Positions 31,909-40,482 of a stretch of DNA of 64,000 nt are shown in pieces. Below the pieces are notes generated by a model, which saw only the letters and a program-made list of their open reading frames with translations, was not told the origin of the DNA and ran no database searches. This stretch comes from Hyphomicrobiales bacterium (GTDB taxonomy: Bacteria; Pseudomonadota; Alphaproteobacteria; Rhizobiales; Beijerinckiaceae): the NCBI GenBank assembly GCA_027483895.1, contig JAIXTP010000033.1, forward strand, positions 20,970-84,969. The letters run 5' to 3'. A program made the position numbers and the translations under genes. Position 1 is the first letter of the stretch. Every line of letters begins with the position of its first letter.

Positions 31909-32975
31909 CGCGCGGGCGGCGCGCCGGAAGCGAAGCCCGAGGCGGCGGGTCGGCGGAGCCGATCGGCCAAGGGCTTCTCGACGAAGCGGAATGCGACGAG
32001 GCCGACGAGCACCGAACCGACGGTGCAGAGCGCGACGAAGACGAGCCCCGACGGAACCGTCCCCGTCGGGAGGCCGGACTTGATCCAGATCCGCGCGATC
32101 ACCGAAATCACGAAGCCGTGCAGAAGGTAGATCGAATAGGACGCCCGCCCCACGGCGAGCAATCGCGGCAAAACGGGCCATTTGCGGCCCTGTTCGAGCA
32201 GAACGGTCGCGGCCACCAGCATGAGTGCGGGCCCTCCGAGGAGGAGCGCCCGGATCGACACATGGGTCTGCGCGAGAACGGTGCCGACGACGAGGGCCGC
32301 GGCGGCGGCGACGAGGAGCCCGAACGCGACGGGACGTGAGGCGCGACCGCCCTTCGCCCACCAGGCGGCGAACAGCGCCCCGCCGAGGAATTCGAGAAGA
32401 ACGGGATCGGTGAGCGTGATGCCGACAGCGCTCGTCGGCCGGAACAGCACGCCCGCGACCGCGAGCCCGACGAGGATCGCGGCTAGCGCCGCGAGCCGGA
32501 GCGCGCGGCCGACGAACAGCACCAGCGTCAGCACGACGTAGAAGATCATCTCGTAATGCAGCGCCCAGCCCTGCACGACGATGGGCCAGATCTTGTCCGG
32601 GCGCGTCGCGCTGAAATGCGGGACGAAGGCGAGCGACAGAAGCAGGTCCTGCAATGTCGGCTTGAGATTGGGGAACAGGCCCGGCAGCAGCATCGCTCCG
32701 CCGCCCAGAAGCAGGGTCACGATCCAATAGAGCGGCGCGATGCGCAGCACGCGCTGGGCGAAGAAGGGGCCGGGCCTGTGGTCCTTGGTCGTCATCGACA
32801 ACCAGAGGGCGAAGCCGCTGATCACGAAGAACATGTCGACCCGGGAGGCCCCCAGCGCGAAGATCGCCTCGAGCGGGCCGGAACCCATCACGTCGTCCCG
32901 CCCCGCGGCATGGAAGAGGACGATGAAGGACGCGGCACCTCCGCGCAGATAGGCGATCGAAAGAAGTTCCCGCAT
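31896..32975 (-). CDS. Acyltransferase 3 family membrane protein (OafA/YrhL-like)
   Basis: A 359-residue polytopic membrane protein with about ten hydrophobic segments. The catalytic His lies in GGAASFIVLFHAAGRDD (about residue 22), the conserved MFFVISGFALWLS near 50, and an Arg in FFAQRVLRIAPLYWIVT near 75; WALHYEMIFY near 135 is also a family feature. The protein ends with a short Ala/Arg-rich tail. Such enzymes O-acylate sugars, exopolysaccharide or lipids from cytoplasmic acyl-CoA; no polysaccharide genes lie nearby, so the acceptor is unknown. The longer open frame upstream is a shadow of pstS. Confidence 0.85.
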   Translation of the reverse strand: MRELLSIAYLRGGAASFIVLFHAAGRDDVMGSGPLEAIFALGASRVDMFFVISGFALWLSMTTKDHRPGPFFAQRVLRIAPLYWIVTLLLGGGAMLLPGLFPNLKPTLQDLLLSLAFVPHFSATRPDKIWPIVVQGWALHYEMIFYVVLTLVLFVGRALRLAALAAILVGLAVAGVLFRPTSAVGITLTDPVLLEFLGGALFAAWWAKGGRASRPVAFGLLVAAAAALVVGTVLAQTHVSIRALLLGGPALMLVAATVLLEQGRKWPVLPRLLAVGRASYSIYLLHGFVISVIARIWIKSGLPTGTVPSGLVFVALCTVGSVLVGLVAFRFVEKPLADRLRRPAASGFASGAPPARQEI

Positions 32976-33071
32976 CCGTTTCCGTCCCCCGCAGCCCTCG
33001 CCGGAAACACGCGGGATGCGGTTTCGGATCCATGGCGCGGGTGCGGAGCGTCGAAAGCGGTAGACGCGAAA

Positions 33072-33095
33072 GACCCCGGAGCATGCTCCGGGGTC
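33072..33095 (-). terminator. Palindromic terminator downstream of pstS
   Basis: A perfect 24-base palindrome, GACCCCGGAGCA followed by its reverse complement. It lies 30 bases beyond the pstS stop, with TTTCG after it on the minus strand and CGTTTT on the plus strand, so it could work both ways. Confidence 0.7.
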
Positions 33096-33124
33096 CGTTT
33101 TCGAAGAAGGCGTGCTCGGTCGGT

Positions 33125-34162
33125 TCAGCGGGCCGCGAGAGGCTTGCCGTCGGCGCCGCGGATTCCGGCCCAAGCGGCCTCGACCTTCTTCACCACCGCT
33201 TCCGGCATGGGGATGTAGTCGAGCTCTTCGGCGAGCTTGTCGCCCTTCGCATAGGCCCAAGCGAAGAATTGCAGCGCCGCGGCGGCGGCTGCCGGGTCCT
33301 TCGGATCCTGCGGAACGAGGATGAAGGTCGGCACCGTCATCGGCCAGCTGTCGACGCCGGGCTGGTCGTTGAGCGAGATGCCGAAGCCGGGCGCGGCGGC
33401 CCAATCCGCATTCGCGGCGGCGGCCATGAAGCTCTTGAGTTCGGGCGTGACCGTCTTGCCGTCCTTGTTGATCATGCGGGCATAGGACAGCCTGTTCTGC
33501 TTGGCATAGGCGAATTCGACGTAGCCGATCGAACCCTTGGTCTGCACCACGTTGTTGGCGACGCCCTCGTTGCCCTTGGCGCCGAGCCCCGCGGGCCATT
33601 CGACGGCCGTGCCGACGCCGATCTTGTCCTTGAACGCTGCCGACTTGCGGGCGAGGTAGTCCGTGAAGTTGAACGTGGTGCCCGAGCCGTCCGACCGGCG
33701 CACCGGCAGGATCGCCTGACCCGGCAGCTTCAGGTCCGGGTTGAGCTTCGCGATGGCGGGATCGTTCCAGACCTTCACGTCGCCGAGATAGATCCTGGCG
33801 AGCGTCTCGCCGTCGAGCACCAGCTTGCCCGGCTCGATGCCTTCCACGTTCACGACCGGCACGATGCCGCCCATGACCATCGGGAACTGGACCAGCTTGA
33901 ACTTCTCGAGGTCCTCGCCCTTCAGCGGCGCGTCCGTGGCGCCGAACGTCACCGTGCGCGCCTGGATCTGCTTCACGCCCGCACCGGAGCCGATGGACTG
34001 ATAGTTCATCGCGACGCCGGTCTCGCGCTTGTAGGCGTCGGCCCATTTCGCATAGACGGGATAAGGGAACGTCGCGCCCGCGCCCGAGATCTCGGCCGCT
34101 CCGGCCGGTGCGGCGAGGGCGGCGGTCAGGCCGATCGCGGCGAAAAAGCTCTTCATCATCAC
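33125..34162 (-). CDS. pstS: Phosphate ABC transporter substrate-binding protein PstS
   Basis: A 345-residue periplasmic protein that captures inorganic phosphate. The signal peptide MMMKSFFAAIGLTAALAAPAGAA precedes AEISGAGATFPYPVYAKWADAYKRETG, the standard PstS N-terminus. The phosphate-binding residues are seen in SIGSGAGVKQI, FGATDAPL and RRSDGSGTTFNFTDYL. Three consecutive Met codons make the exact start uncertain. The pstCAB and phoU genes are not adjacent, so it is a lone copy here. A PHO-box-like site lies 123 bases upstream. Confidence 0.95.
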   Translation of the reverse strand: MMMKSFFAAIGLTAALAAPAGAAEISGAGATFPYPVYAKWADAYKRETGVAMNYQSIGSGAGVKQIQARTVTFGATDAPLKGEDLEKFKLVQFPMVMGGIVPVVNVEGIEPGKLVLDGETLARIYLGDVKVWNDPAIAKLNPDLKLPGQAILPVRRSDGSGTTFNFTDYLARKSAAFKDKIGVGTAVEWPAGLGAKGNEGVANNVVQTKGSIGYVEFAYAKQNRLSYARMINKDGKTVTPELKSFMAAAANADWAAAPGFGISLNDQPGVDSWPMTVPTFILVPQDPKDPAAAAAALQFFAWAYAKGDKLAEELDYIPMPEAVVKKVEAAWAGIRGADGKPLAAR

Positions 34163-34284
34163 TCTGCTCTCCCATGGAGCCTTCCCCGCAGGATGCCGGA
34201 TCGCATCGCTCGGTCGGGGAACGGACCCCTCCGGTCCGTGGCCATGGGACTAGCGGGCTCCCATGAAGCCGAGACGACGATCGG

Positions 34285-34302
34285 ATGACGTTTCGATGAC
34301 GG
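34285..34302 (-). promoter_or_regulatory. PHO-box-like direct repeat upstream of pstS
   Basis: On the minus strand the sequence is CCGTCAT CGAA ACGTCAT: two 7-base half-sites in direct repeat with a 4-base spacer, the PhoB-box architecture (CTGTCAT N4 CTGTCAT). It is oriented toward pstS. It supports PhoB induction under phosphate starvation. Confidence 0.6.
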
Positions 34303-34383
34303 ACCTCGGGGACCGGGCTGTCCGCTGCCCTTGGCCTCGCGGTCGAATGCCCTTAGAGCAGTTCCGGCCCGAGCGGCGGCGGA

Positions 34384-35310
34384 ATGGAAACGGGATTGCG
34401 TTCGGCGGGAATGAGAAGTCGCAGCAAGCTTCATGGCGCCGCCGCCTCGATCGAGGTCGAGACCGCGGTCGCGGACATCGCGGCGCGACTGTCGCCGCGC
34501 GCGGGCGGCTTCATCGTCACGCTCTACGGCGACGTGGTGGAGCCGCGCGGCCTGCCGCTGTGGATGGGCAACATCATCGAGATCTGCGGCACCGTCGGGA
34601 TCAGCGAAACCCTCGTCCGCACCGCCGTCTCGCGACTCGTCTCGGCCGGCCGGCTCGTCGGCGACCGTCAGGGTCGCCGCAGCTATTACCGCCTCACCGA
34701 CGAAGCCCGGCTCGAATTCGCGGGCGCGGCACGCGTGCTCTTCGAGCCGCATGACGCGACCGCATGGCGGCTGGTGTGGCTGCCGCCGGAAAAGGCCTCG
34801 ACACTGGGGCCCCCGCTGGAAAAGGCGGGGTTCTCGCGGCTCGGCGGCTCTTGGCTTCTCGGCCCGTCTCACGAAGGCCCGAACCTCTCGGAGGCCCTCG
34901 TCTTCGACACGGCACCGACGGCCCCGGGAATGTTGCAGGAGATGGTGGCGGCGCAATGGGACCTCGCCTCCTGCGAAGGGGCGTATGCCGCATTCCTTTC
35001 GCTGTTCGAGCCGCTCCGCGAAGCCCTGCCCGACGACGCCGTCCTCGACGACCGGATCTGCCTCCGGCTGCGGCTGATGCTGGTCCATGCCTATCGGCTG
35101 GCCGCCCTGCGCGACCCCCATCTGCCGCGTGAGGCCCTGCCCGCCGCGTGGAACGGCGCCCGCGCCCGCGCCCTTTTCGCGGAGCTCTATCTGAAGCTGT
35201 CCCCCGGCGCCGACCGAAGGGCCGCGACGCTGCTCTCGATCGACGGCGCGTTGCCCCGCGAGACCGAGATCGTCCGCCGCCGCCGCGCCGCCCTCCTCGC
35301 CTCTTCCTGA
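34384..35310 (+). CDS. paaX: PaaX-type repressor of phenylacetate catabolism
   Basis: A 308-residue protein of the PaaX family, GntR-like repressors released by phenylacetyl-CoA. The N-terminal winged helix is seen in GGFIVTLYGDVVEPRGLPLWMGNIIEICGTVGISETLVRTAVSRLVSAGRL, followed by the PaaX central domain (WRLVWLPPE, LGGSWLLGP) and the C-terminal domain (RLMLVHAYRLAALRDPHLPREALPAAWNG). Starts at 34384 or 34411 are both possible. It is the first plus-strand gene of the paa region and lies directly upstream of a promoter with an inverted repeat it may bind. Confidence 0.9.
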   Translation: METGLRSAGMRSRSKLHGAAASIEVETAVADIAARLSPRAGGFIVTLYGDVVEPRGLPLWMGNIIEICGTVGISETLVRTAVSRLVSAGRLVGDRQGRRSYYRLTDEARLEFAGAARVLFEPHDATAWRLVWLPPEKASTLGPPLEKAGFSRLGGSWLLGPSHEGPNLSEALVFDTAPTAPGMLQEMVAAQWDLASCEGAYAAFLSLFEPLREALPDDAVLDDRICLRLRLMLVHAYRLAALRDPHLPREALPAAWNGARARALFAELYLKLSPGADRRAATLLSIDGALPRETEIVRRRRAALLASS

Positions 35311-35350
35311 TCGGCCCCGGACATCACCGTAAGCCGATGGTCGCATCCTG

Positions 35351-35395
35351 AAACATCACAAAATGTATCCGGATACCGATTGTCATGTGATGTTT
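35351..35395. promoter_or_regulatory. Long inverted repeat, candidate PaaX operator
   Basis: AAACATCACA (35351-35360) and TGTGATGTTT (35386-35395) are perfect 10-base inverted repeats separated by 25 bases; within the spacer lies a second perfect palindrome, GTATCCGGATAC (35365-35376). The right arm fills the spacer of the paaJ promoter, so binding should block RNA polymerase. PaaX is the natural candidate. Confidence 0.55.
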
Positions 35396-35408
35396 TGAAT
35401 GATATAAG
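35380..35408 (+). promoter_or_regulatory. Promoter of the paaJ-paaZ operon
   Basis: TTGTCA at 35380-35385 and TATAAG at 35403-35408 are separated by exactly 17 bases, a strong housekeeping-type promoter. The predicted start of transcription is near 35415, giving a leader of about 80 bases before the GTG start of paaJ. It is overlapped by the inverted repeat on one side and followed by a TetR-type palindrome. Confidence 0.65.
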
Positions 35409-35411
35409 ACT

Positions 35412-35423
35412 GACCGATCGGTC
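35412..35423. promoter_or_regulatory. TetR-type palindrome GACCGATCGGTC, candidate PaaR operator
   Basis: A perfect 12-base palindrome at the predicted transcription start of the paa operon, within CTGACCGATCGGTCGG. Half-sites of the form ACYGACC are known for TetR-type PaaR regulators, and the same half-site recurs at 46673-46686. The TetR gene at 43364-43963 is the likely partner. Confidence 0.6.
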
Positions 35424-35492
35424 GGCTATTTTCACGCCGACCCAAGAGCCTCCGGCCGAACGGCCCTCATACTTTCCCCCGGGAGGAAGCGC

Positions 35493-36698
35493 GTGACCGA
35501 AGCGTTCATCTGCGATGCGGTGAGGACTCCGATCGGCCGTTACGGCGGCGCGCTGTCGAGCGTGCGCGCGGACGATCTGGCCGCCATGCCGCTGGCCGCC
35601 CTCATGGAGCGCAACCCGCAGGTCGATTGGACGAAGATCGACGACCTGATCTTCGGCTGCGCCAATCAGGCGGGCGAGGACAACCGCAATGTCGGCCGCA
35701 TGGCCGTCCTTCTCTCCGGCATGCCGATCGGCGTGCCCGGCACCACGGTCAACCGCCTCTGCGGCTCGGGCATGGACGCGGTCGGCATGGCCGCCCGGGC
35801 GATCCGCGCCGGCGACTGCGACATGATCATCGCGGGCGGCGTCGAGAGCATGACCCGCGCGCCCTTCGTGATGCCGAAGGCCGACACGGCCTTTTCGCGC
35901 TCCAACGCGGTCTATGACACCACGATCGGCTGGCGCTTCCCCAACCCCAAGCTGAAGCAGGTCTACGGCACGCATTCGATGCCGGAGACGGCCGACAACG
36001 TCGCCGAACAGTTCGGCGTGAGCCGCGCCGATCAGGACGCCTTCGCGCTGCGCAGTCAGGCCCGCTGGGCCGCCGCACAGGCCGCGGGCCGCTTCCGCGA
36101 AGAGATCGTCCCGGTCCGGGTTCCCCAGAAGAAGGGCGATCCGATCCTCTTCGACACGGACGAGCATCCCCGCCCCGACACCAAGCCCGAGCAGCTCGCC
36201 AAGCTGCGCGGCGTCAACGGCCCGGATCTCTCGGTCACCGCCGGCAACGCCTCGGGCGTGAACGACGGCGCCGCGGCGATGGTCGTGGCGTCGGAAACGG
36301 CAGCCCGGGCGAACGGTCTCGTTCCGCGGGCGCGCGTCGTGGCGATGGCCGCCGCGGGCGTGGAGCCCCGCATCATGGGCGTGGGTCCCGCTCCGGCCGT
36401 CCGCAAGGTCCTCGACCGCGCCGGGCTGCGGATCGAGCAGATGGACCTCGTCGAACTCAACGAGGCGTTCGCCGCGCAGGCGCTCGCCGTTCTCCGCGAT
36501 CTCGGCCTGCCCGACGATGCGGAGCACGTGAATCCGAACGGCGGCGCCATCGCCATGGGTCATCCGCTCGGCATGAGCGGCGCCCGTCTGGTGACGACCG
36601 CGAGCTACGAACTGAATCGCAGGGGCGGGCGCTACGCGCTGTGCACGATGTGCATCGGCGTCGGTCAGGGCATCGCTCTCATCATTGAACGCGTCTGA
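35493..36698 (+). CDS. paaJ: 3-oxoadipyl-CoA / 3-oxo-5,6-dehydrosuberyl-CoA thiolase
   Basis: A 401-residue thiolase. It begins with GTG, with GGGAGGA just upstream. Catalytic residues are intact: nucleophile Cys in [12 protein letters not shown] (about 90), His in [11 protein letters not shown] to [11 protein letters not shown] (about 350-360), and second Cys in [12 protein letters not shown] (about 386). The whole-length pattern fits the PcaF/PaaJ group, which acts twice in phenylacetate breakdown, releasing acetyl-CoA and finally succinyl-CoA. It is the first gene after the regulated promoter and lies 14 bases before paaA. Confidence 0.92.
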   Translation: MTEAFICDAVRTPIGRYGGALSSVRADDLAAMPLAALMERNPQVDWTKIDDLIFGCANQAGEDNRNVGRMAVLLSGMPIGVPGTTVNRLCGSGMDAVGMAARAIRAGDCDMIIAGGVESMTRAPFVMPKADTAFSRSNAVYDTTIGWRFPNPKLKQVYGTHSMPETADNVAEQFGVSRADQDAFALRSQARWAAAQAAGRFREEIVPVRVPQKKGDPILFDTDEHPRPDTKPEQLAKLRGVNGPDLSVTAGNASGVNDGAAAMVVASETAARANGLVPRARVVAMAAAGVEPRIMGVGPAPAVRKVLDRAGLRIEQMDLVELNEAFAAQALAVLRDLGLPDDAEHVNPNGGAIAMGHPLGMSGARLVTTASYELNRRGGRYALCTMCIGVGQGIALIIERV

Positions 36699-36712
36699 CG
36701 GGAGGACGTCGC

Positions 36713-37705
36713 ATGTATGCTCAGATGGTGAAGACGGATGCCGATCGCGTCCGGAGCCTCGACGAGATGAGCCCCGAAGAGCGGGCCTTCCAGGAACGCG
36801 TCGACCGCGGCGAGAAGATCGAGCCGAAGGAGTGGATGCCGGAAGGCTACCGCAAGACGCTGATCCGCCAGATCGGGCAGCACGCCCATTCCGAAATCGT
36901 CGGCCAGCTGCCGGAAGGCAACTGGATCACCCGCGCGCCGACGCTGGAGCGCAAGGCGATCCTCCTCGCCAAGGTGCAGGACGAAGCCGGCCACGGCCTC
37001 TATCTCTATTGCGCCGCCGAGACGCTCGGCGTCAGCCGTGACGAGCTCATCGAGCTGCTGCACGCCGGCAAGATGAAATACTCGTCGATCTTCAACTACC
37101 CGACGCTCAACTGGGCCGATATCGGCGCCGTGGGCTGGCTGGTGGACGGCGCGGCGATCATGAATCAGGTGCCGCTGCAGCGCACGTCGTTCGGCCCCTA
37201 CAGCCGCGCGATGATCCGCATCTGCAAGGAAGAGAGCTTCCACCAGCGGCAGGGCTACGACATCATGATGAAGATGGCCAAGGGCACGCCCGCCCAGAAG
37301 GCCATGGCTCAGGATGCGCTGAACCGCTTCTGGTATCCCGCGCTGATGATGTTCGGCCCGTCCGACAAGGACTCGGTGCACTCCGCCCAGTCCATGGCCT
37401 GGAAGATCAAGATCAACACGAATGACGAGCTTCGCCAGAAGTTCGTCGATCAGACCGTGCCGCAGGCGCAGTATCTCGGCCTCTCGATCCCCGATCCGGA
37501 CCTGAAGTGGAACGAGGAGAAGGGCGGCTACGACTATTCCGAGCCGGACTGGTCGGAATTCTTCGAGGTCATCGCCGGCAACGGCCCCTGCAACCGCGAG
37601 CGCATGAACGCCCGCGTGAAGGCGTGGGAAGACGGCCGCTGGTTCCGCGAGGCGCTCGTCGCCCATGCCGAGAAGCGCGCCACGGCCCGTATCGCCGCCG
37701 AGTGA
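36713..37705 (+). CDS. paaA: Phenylacetyl-CoA epoxidase catalytic subunit PaaA
   Basis: The 330-residue diiron subunit that forms the 1,2-epoxide of phenylacetyl-CoA. The iron-binding helices are seen in [24 protein letters not shown] (E-x-x-H, about 87-110) and [21 protein letters not shown] (E-x-x-H, about 170-190). An upstream Glu near [15 protein letters not shown] is also conserved. Length and N-terminus match known PaaA. It is part of the gene order paaABCDE. Confidence 0.96.
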   Translation: MYAQMVKTDADRVRSLDEMSPEERAFQERVDRGEKIEPKEWMPEGYRKTLIRQIGQHAHSEIVGQLPEGNWITRAPTLERKAILLAKVQDEAGHGLYLYCAAETLGVSRDELIELLHAGKMKYSSIFNYPTLNWADIGAVGWLVDGAAIMNQVPLQRTSFGPYSRAMIRICKEESFHQRQGYDIMMKMAKGTPAQKAMAQDALNRFWYPALMMFGPSDKDSVHSAQSMAWKIKINTNDELRQKFVDQTVPQAQYLGLSIPDPDLKWNEEKGGYDYSEPDWSEFFEVIAGNGPCNRERMNARVKAWEDGRWFREALVAHAEKRATARIAAE

Positions 37706-37764
37706 CTCATTCCGCGGCGGGTCCGGGATCCGTCGCGCATCTCAAGTTTCGGGGGAAAACGATC

Positions 37765-38049
37765 ATGTCCAGCGAATGGCCTCTCTGGGAAGTCTTCATC
37801 CGCGGCCAGCACGGCCTCAATCACCGCCATGTCGGCAGCCTGCATGCGCCCGACGCCGAAATGGCGATCAAGAACGCCCGTGACGTCTATACGCGTCGCA
37901 ACGAAGGCGTGAGCATCTGGGTCGTGAAGTCGAACGACATCGCGGCATCGAGCCCCTCCGACAAGGGCCCGCTGTTCGAGCCGTCGAACTCGAAGGTCTA
38001 TCGTCATCCGACCTTCTACGACATCCCGGAAGAAGTGGGGCACATGTGA
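37765..38049 (+). CDS. paaB: Phenylacetyl-CoA epoxidase subunit PaaB
   Basis: A 94-residue small structural subunit of the epoxidase. It starts MSSEWPLWEVFIRGQHGLNHRHVGSLHAPDAEMA, the typical PaaB signature, and continues with NARDVYTRRNEGVSIWVV. The ATG at 37765 is chosen by this start; the longer open frame upstream is a shadow of paaA. Its stop overlaps the start of paaC by one base (TGATG). Confidence 0.95.
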   Translation: MSSEWPLWEVFIRGQHGLNHRHVGSLHAPDAEMAIKNARDVYTRRNEGVSIWVVKSNDIAASSPSDKGPLFEPSNSKVYRHPTFYDIPEEVGHM

Positions 38050-38828
38050 TGGCCGCCGCACTCGCCCCGGTCGTCGACAAGGCGGCTCTCTTCGAATTCC
38101 TGACCCGGACCGGCGACAACACGCTGATCCTCGGGCACCGCGTCTCCGAATGGTGCGGGCACTCGCCCGTCCTCGAAGAGGACATCGCGCTGGCCAACAC
38201 CGCGCTCGACCTGATCGGTCAGACGCAGCTCTGGCTGGGTCTGGCGGGCGAGGTCGAGGGCAAGGGCCGGTCGGCGGACGACCTCGCTTATCTGCGCGAT
38301 GCGGCCGAGTTCCGGAACGTGCTGCTCGTCGAGCGGCCGAACGGCGACTTCGGCTTCACGCTGATGCGCCAGTTCCTGTTCGACGCTTGGCACTTCGAGC
38401 TTCTCACGGCGCTCGCGGGCTCCAAGGATCCGCGCGTGGCGGAAATCGCCGCGAAGTCGCTCAAGGAAGTCGCCTATCACCTCGAACGTTCCGCCGATCT
38501 CGTGATCCGTCTCGGTGACGGCACGCCCGAGAGCCGAAAGCGCATGCAGGACGCACTCGACGAGCTGTGGTCCTACACGGGCGAGCTGTTCATCGGCGAC
38601 GCGTCGGACGACGTGCTGGCGGAAGCGGGCGTCGCGCCCCATCCCGCGAGCCTCAAGGACAAGTGGTCGGTCGTCGTGTCCCGCACGCTGGCGGAAGCCA
38701 CGCTGAAGGTCCCGACCTCGAGCTACGTCCACAAGGGCGGCAAGCGCGGCGTGCACACCGAGCATCTGGGCTTCATCCTCGCCGAGATGCAGTTCCTGCA
38801 GCGCGCCTATCCCGGCGCGACCTGGTAA
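38049..38828 (+). CDS. paaC: Phenylacetyl-CoA epoxidase structural subunit PaaC
   Basis: A 259-residue diiron-fold subunit that has lost metal binding in known PaaC and pairs with PaaA. It shows LGHRVSEWCGHSPVLEEDIALANTALDLIGQ and NVLLVERPNGDFGFTLMRQFLFDAWHFELL, with KEVAYHLERSADLVIRLGDGTPES further on. ATG at 38049 is preferred over the GTG one codon earlier, because it overlaps the paaB stop by one base. It lies 11 bases before paaD. Confidence 0.95.
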   Translation: MAAALAPVVDKAALFEFLTRTGDNTLILGHRVSEWCGHSPVLEEDIALANTALDLIGQTQLWLGLAGEVEGKGRSADDLAYLRDAAEFRNVLLVERPNGDFGFTLMRQFLFDAWHFELLTALAGSKDPRVAEIAAKSLKEVAYHLERSADLVIRLGDGTPESRKRMQDALDELWSYTGELFIGDASDDVLAEAGVAPHPASLKDKWSVVVSRTLAEATLKVPTSSYVHKGGKRGVHTEHLGFILAEMQFLQRAYPGATW

Positions 38829-38839
38829 GGGCGGACGCC

Positions 38840-39364
38840 ATGAGCCGCCCGGTCCTCCCGTCGGTCGATCAGGTCCGGCAATGGCTGTCCGAGGTGCCGG
38901 ATCCGGAGATCCCCGTGATCTCCCTTACCGATCTCGGCATCATCCGCGACGTCGCCTGGGACGGCGACACGCTGGTGGTGACGGTGACGCCCACTTATTC
39001 GGGCTGCCCCGCCACCTCGATCATCAATCTCGATATCGAACAGGCCCTTCGGGACCGCGGCATCGAGAAACTGCGGCTGGATCGCCGGCTGTCCCCGCCC
39101 TGGACCACCGATTGGATCAGTGCGGAAGGCCGCGAGAAACTCAGAGCCTACGGGATCGCTCCGCCCGTGGAAGGCACGGCGGCCGACGGCCGCCTCGCCG
39201 CCCGGGTCGAGCGCCTCGCCTCCGGCTCGAACCTCGTCATCCCATGCCCGCGCTGCGGATCGTCTCGCACCGAGATGGTCAGCCGCTTCGGGTCCACGCC
39301 CTGCAAGGCGAGCTGGCGCTGCACCGAGTGCCTCGAACCCTTCGATTATTTCAAATGCATCTGA
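38840..39364 (+). CDS. paaD: PaaD, MIP18-family protein needed for the epoxidase
   Basis: A 174-residue protein with an N-terminal DUF59/MIP18 domain (EVPDPEIPVISLTDLGIIRDV, TPTYSGCPATSII with the conserved Cys) and a C-terminal zinc-ribbon-like part (CPRCGSSRTEMVSRFGSTPCKASWRCTECLEPFDYFKCI). It is thought to help assemble iron-sulfur or diiron centres of the epoxidase complex. The start MSRPVLPS at 38840 is chosen from the family N-terminus. Confidence 0.93.
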   Translation: MSRPVLPSVDQVRQWLSEVPDPEIPVISLTDLGIIRDVAWDGDTLVVTVTPTYSGCPATSIINLDIEQALRDRGIEKLRLDRRLSPPWTTDWISAEGREKLRAYGIAPPVEGTAADGRLAARVERLASGSNLVIPCPRCGSSRTEMVSRFGSTPCKASWRCTECLEPFDYFKCI

Positions 39365-39384
39365 CGATGCGGGAGTGAACGCCC

Positions 39385-40461
39385 ATGTCTCGTTTTCATC
39401 CCCTCGAGGTCATCGACGTGCGGCGCGAGACGCGCGACGCGGTGGTGGTCACGCTGAAGCCCGTCAACGGCGACGCTTCGGCCTTCGACTTCACGCAGGG
39501 CCAGTACCTGACCTTCCGGCGCGAGTTCGACGGCATCGAGCTGCGCCGCTCCTATTCGATCTGCGCCGGCAAGGATGAAGGTGTCCTCAAGGTCGGCATC
39601 AAGCGGGTCGACGGCGGCGCCTTCTCCACCTGGGCCAACGAGAACCTCGCCAAGGGCGAAATCATCGAGGCCATGCCGCCGATGGGGAACTTCCACACCC
39701 CGATCGAGCCCGAGACCGCCAAGCACTATATCGGCTTCGCGGGCGGCAGCGGCATCACGCCGGTGCTCTCGATCATCAAGACTGTGCTCGCCCGCGAGCC
39801 GAAGTCGCGCTTCACGCTCGTCTACGCGAACCGTCAGATCTCCTCGATCATGTTCCGCGAGGAACTCGAAGATCTGAAGAACCTCTATCTCGGTCGGCTA
39901 TCGGTGCTGCACGTGCTCGAAAGCGAGGCGCAGGAGATCGACCTGTTCACCGGCCGCGTCGATGCCGAGAAATGCGCCGCGCTGTTCTCGACCTGGATCG
40001 ACCTGAAGACCGTCGACACGGCCTTCATCTGCGGTCCGGAGCCGATGATGCTCGCCATCGCGGGCGCGCTCCGCGAACACGGCCTCGCCGACAAGCAGAT
40101 CAAGTTCGAGCTCTTCGCCTCGGGCCAGCCGGGCCGAGCGAAGGCCAAGGCCTCCTCGGCCTCGGCCGCGGATCAGGGCGCGAGCTGCGAGGCGACCGTC
40201 ACGCTCGACGGCGCCACCCGCACCTTCCGCATGCCGAAGCAGGGAGAGAGCCTGCTCGACGCGGCGCTCGAGAACAGCATGGACGCGCCCTACGCCTGCA
40301 AGGCGGGCGTATGCTCGACCTGCCGGGCCAAGGTGCTCGAAGGCGAGGTGGAGATGGTCACGAACCACGCCCTCGAGGACTACGAGGTGCGTCAGGGCTA
40401 CGTGCTCACCTGCCAGTGCTATCCGCTGACCGACAAGGTCGTCGTCAGCTACGACCAATAA
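39385..40461 (+). CDS. paaE: Phenylacetyl-CoA epoxidase reductase PaaE
   Basis: A 358-residue NADPH-dependent reductase that feeds electrons to PaaA. It has an FAD-binding domain (GQYLTFRREFDGIELRRSYSIC, about 35-56), an NAD(P)-binding domain (GFAGGSGITPVLSIIKTVL near 115 and CGPEPMMLAI near 217), and a C-terminal plant-type ferredoxin domain with YACKAGVCSTCRAKVLEGEV (C-x4-C-x2-C, about 305-320) and a distal Cys in LTCQC. All cofactor motifs are intact. Confidence 0.95.
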   Translation: MSRFHPLEVIDVRRETRDAVVVTLKPVNGDASAFDFTQGQYLTFRREFDGIELRRSYSICAGKDEGVLKVGIKRVDGGAFSTWANENLAKGEIIEAMPPMGNFHTPIEPETAKHYIGFAGGSGITPVLSIIKTVLAREPKSRFTLVYANRQISSIMFREELEDLKNLYLGRLSVLHVLESEAQEIDLFTGRVDAEKCAALFSTWIDLKTVDTAFICGPEPMMLAIAGALREHGLADKQIKFELFASGQPGRAKAKASSASAADQGASCEATVTLDGATRTFRMPKQGESLLDAALENSMDAPYACKAGVCSTCRAKVLEGEVEMVTNHALEDYEVRQGYVLTCQCYPLTDKVVVSYDQ

Positions 40462-40482
40462 GCGCCGGATCCGGGGGGAACC

